From: Glutamicibacter sp. JC586
Lineage (GTDB): Bacteria > Actinomycetota > Actinomycetes > Actinomycetales > Micrococcaceae
Reading direction: 5' to 3'
Length of the DNA stretch: 64,000 bases
Assembly (NCBI RefSeq): GCF_009805585.1
Contig: NZ_VHIN01000010.1
Location: 124,001 to 188,000 of the forward strand
The notes under the pieces were generated by a model. It was not told the origin of the DNA. It did not search any database and worked only from the letters and a program-made list of their open reading frames with translations. The position numbers and the translations under genes were made by a program. Within the stretch, counting starts at the first letter, position 1; each line of letters begins with the position of its first letter. Of the stretch, positions 62,199-64,000 are shown piece by piece.

Positions 62199-63077
62199 AT
62201 GCGTCTTGCCACTGCGCTGACTGGCACCGTACTTGCTTCGGCACTGCTGTTCTCCACTGTTCCAGCAGCTTTTGGCGCACCGACTAAAGACCTCCCAGAA
62301 GTTAGTAGCACACAGCTTACCGAGGCTTCGAGCATGTTGGCGCTGATTAACCCCACCACGAAGCTCTCTCCAGAAAACTACACGCCCTCCAAACTGGTCG
62401 ACGTCGCCGGGACCGGTCTGCAGCTACGAAGTGAAGCGGCTCAAGCCGTCGAGGATCTGCTTGCTGATGCTCGGGCGGCTGGACATTCAATCAAGATTCT
62501 CAGCGCTTACCGTTCATATGATCGTCAGGCGGCACTATTCAATCAGTACCAAGGTAAATATGGAACGGCGTATGCCGAACGAATTTCTGCCCGCCCAGGT
62601 ACCAGCGAACATCAGTTGGGTTTGGCGGCAGACCTTGGATACACCAATAGCCTCTCCGAATTGAAGGCCTCATTCGGGCAGACTCCAGCAGGCATCTGGA
62701 TCGCGGAGCATGCGGTGGATTACGGGCTGATCGTGCGCTACCCCGATGGCCAAGAAGAGATCACCGGCTACAAGTACGAACCATGGCACGTACGCTACAT
62801 CGGTAAAGAGCATGCCAAGGCGTTGGCCGAATCCGGAGCCGACACCTACGAAGAGTACGTCAAAATGCTTGCCGAGTCGTTGAAAGAGAAGAAGACCGAA
62901 GCAACGCCAGCTGCTAAGGAGCAGGCAAAGGTTGACGCGGTGGAGGAAAAGTCCACTAAGGACGGCACCGAGATCAGCTCTCAGAAAACCGGCCATGGGG
63001 TGCTCAAGGAAGAAGACTTACTGGTCTTACGTTTCCTACCGCCGTACCGGGACTGGAGCTTTGGCTTCACCGAATAG
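62199..63077 (+). CDS. Secreted D-alanyl-D-alanine carboxypeptidase, VanY/M15B family
   Basis: The 292 residues start with a signal peptide (cleavage near AAFGA, about 26). The M15B fold follows, with zinc ligands His138 and Asp145 in SEHQLGLAAD and His198 in EPWHVRYIG, and catalytic Glu195. It trims D-Ala from peptidoglycan stem peptides. A Lys/Glu-rich segment (about 228-265) leads to a short aromatic end (FLPPYRDWSFGFTE), an unusual tail. AAGGG lies about 9 nt before ATG 62199. Confidence 0.92.
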   Translation: MRLATALTGTVLASALLFSTVPAAFGAPTKDLPEVSSTQLTEASSMLALINPTTKLSPENYTPSKLVDVAGTGLQLRSEAAQAVEDLLADARAAGHSIKILSAYRSYDRQAALFNQYQGKYGTAYAERISARPGTSEHQLGLAADLGYTNSLSELKASFGQTPAGIWIAEHAVDYGLIVRYPDGQEEITGYKYEPWHVRYIGKEHAKALAESGADTYEEYVKMLAESLKEKKTEATPAAKEQAKVDAVEEKSTKDGTEISSQKTGHGVLKEEDLLVLRFLPPYRDWSFGFTE

Positions 63078-63100
63078 CTTTTGAACGACTCTCTGACGTT

Positions 63101-63442
63101 TTAGAAGAAGCTCGCAACGCCGAGAAATATCAAGGACGGAACCAGCGAGGCGCCCAAAGCAATCACCCAGTGGGTGATCTTGCTGCTGGTCTTCTGGCAG
63201 GCTCCGGCACGTTTCCTGCGGTAGATCAGATTCACATTGGCAATCACCCAAATGATGGTTCCAATGGCCAAGGGCGGACCAAGAATCATTTGTAATGGGA
63301 AGATCGAGCTTTCTTCCAACAGGTCGCGCACACTTCGACCCCATGAGCTGATCGGGTTCCCCATGACAACTACGCAAAGCATCCAATAGTAAATGATTCC
63401 GGGAATGCCGAGCAGAAGATTCACAACGCCTAGTCGTCTCAC
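63101..63442 (-). CDS. Hypothetical three-helix membrane protein
   Basis: The 113 residues contain three hydrophobic segments (LLLGIPGIIYYWMLCVVVM, ILGPPLAIGTIIWVIANVNL and ALGASLVPSLIFLGVASFF) with a basic loop YRRKRAGACQK. I do not recognise a family. AAGGGG at 6 nt supports GTG 63442 over TTG 63475. It is convergent with the VanY-type gene, 23 bp apart. Confidence 0.7.
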   Translation of the reverse strand: MRRLGVVNLLLGIPGIIYYWMLCVVVMGNPISSWGRSVRDLLEESSIFPLQMILGPPLAIGTIIWVIANVNLIYRRKRAGACQKTSSKITHWVIALGASLVPSLIFLGVASFF

Positions 63443-63564
63443 AGCGTTCCCCTTAATCCAGCCTTGCGCCTCCAAGCGTGCAAGGCACCAAAAATTCTAC
63501 CGAACCAAGCCACCGATACATGGCCTTTTGCCCAAGGCTGCGCCTGTGCATCGCCTAAGAATTA

Positions 63565-63618
63565 CAAAAAACCGCCAACAGATCGGCTCCATAAAAGAAC
63601 TATCTGTTGACGGTTTTT
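63565..63618 (-). terminator. Terminator after the fumarase gene
   Basis: AAAACCGCCAACAGAT faces ATCTGTTGACGGTTTT (63602-63617). In minus-strand RNA the odd pair is G-U, and a run of U residues follows the stem. Confidence 0.85.
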
Positions 63619-63636
63619 GGTAGTGCGTTGCAAAGA

Positions 63637-64000
63637 CTACTTAGCGCGAACCGGAATGCCAGTAAACGTTGGCTTCAGTGTTTCAGCGAAGAAATCCTCA
63701 CCCTTGTCATCAACCACGATGAATGCTGGGAAGTCCTCAACATCAATCTTCCAGATTGCTTCCATGCCCAATTCCTCGTATTCAAGGATTTCGACCTTCT
63801 TGATGCAATCCTGCGCCAGGCGTGCTGCCGGGCCACCAATGGAACCCAGGTAGAAGCCACCGTGGCTGTTGCATGCATCGGTGACCTGCTTTGAACGGTT
63901 GCCCTTGGCCAGCATGACCATGGAACCGCCGGCCGCCTGGAACTGGTCCACGTAGGAGTCCATACGGCCCGCAGTAGTTGGGCCGAACGAGCCCGAAGCC
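63637..64000 (-). CDS. fum: Class I fumarate hydratase, C-terminal part (5' end outside window)
   Basis: The frame is open to the window edge and gives about 120 C-terminal residues: [49 protein letters not shown], then [27 protein letters not shown]. This is the beta domain of the iron-sulfur class I fumarases, which hydrate fumarate to malate in the TCA cycle; class I L(+)-tartrate dehydratase is a less likely relative. The stop is TAG at 63639-63637, followed by a terminator. Confidence 0.93.
   Translation of the reverse strand, partial: ASGSFGPTTAGRMDSYVDQFQAAGGSMVMLAKGNRSKQVTDACNSHGGFYLGSIGGPAARLAQDCIKKVEILEYEELGMEAIWKIDVEDFPAFIVVDDKGEDFFAETLKPTFTGIPVRAK

Overview
The window is a gene-dense chromosomal stretch of a moderate-GC actinobacterium, most likely of the Micrococcaceae (Arthrobacter/Glutamicibacter type). 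The evidence is a GlxR/Crp-type regulator, the marP-crp-ridA-PBP-phosphoesterase neighbourhood known from Mycobacterium tuberculosis (Rv3671c-Rv3683), purF-purM next to a DUF3073 gene, an HspR-controlled dnaK operon with matching HAIR sites, a Septum_form membrane protein, and many starts that look leaderless. It reads as core chromosome. I see no insertion sequence, prophage, CRISPR array, rRNA or tRNA gene.

Layout: 1-4.8 kb holds the acs 3' end, aroQ, a MarP-like protease divergent from crp, a NUDIX hydrolase, a RidA-family gene and a DUF4177-like gene. 4.8-8.5 kb holds a class A penicillin-binding protein with a Lys/Ala tail and a metallophosphoesterase. 8.6-12.3 kb holds a heterodimeric ABC exporter. 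12.3-20.7 kb holds purine genes (purC, purD, purF, purM) with an asparaginase, an SCP2-like gene, a Sir2 deacetylase and DUF3073. 20.9-28.9 kb holds a Septum_form protein, clpB, a DinB-like gene, an acetyltransferase, terC behind a yybP-ykoY (Mn2+) riboswitch, yccF, trmB and a frameshifted acetyltransferase. 28.9-33.4 kb holds the dnaK-grpE-dnaJ-hspR cluster and a divergent small membrane protein. 33.5-41.1 kb holds a roughly 1,925-residue secreted amylopullulanase and a DEAD-box helicase. 41.4-49.97 kb holds an MMPL exporter with a MarR regulator, a LysE transporter, a tyrosine phosphatase, a kinase-PabB fusion, cardiolipin synthase and PabC. 49.97-53.1 kb holds a thiamine-precursor ECF transporter under a TPP riboswitch. 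53.2-59.8 kb holds DUF4235 and a six-gene Mnh/Mrp antiporter operon with an MnhA-MnhB fusion. 60-64 kb holds an MFS permease, dcd, a VanY-type carboxypeptidase, a small membrane protein and the 3' part of a class I fumarase.

Themes: envelope maintenance (MarP, PBP, VanY, cardiolipin synthase), purine and folate synthesis, a protein-quality-control regulon read directly from HAIR sites at dnaK and clpB, and metal or vitamin homeostasis under riboswitches. No obviously novel multi-gene system is present. The best leads are the kinase-PabB fusion, the Mn2+ riboswitch whose 3' strand can pair with the terC ribosome-binding site, the G6 frameshift in an acetyltransferase, the giant amylopullulanase with cre-like operators, and the structured leaders of purF and the DEAD helicase.
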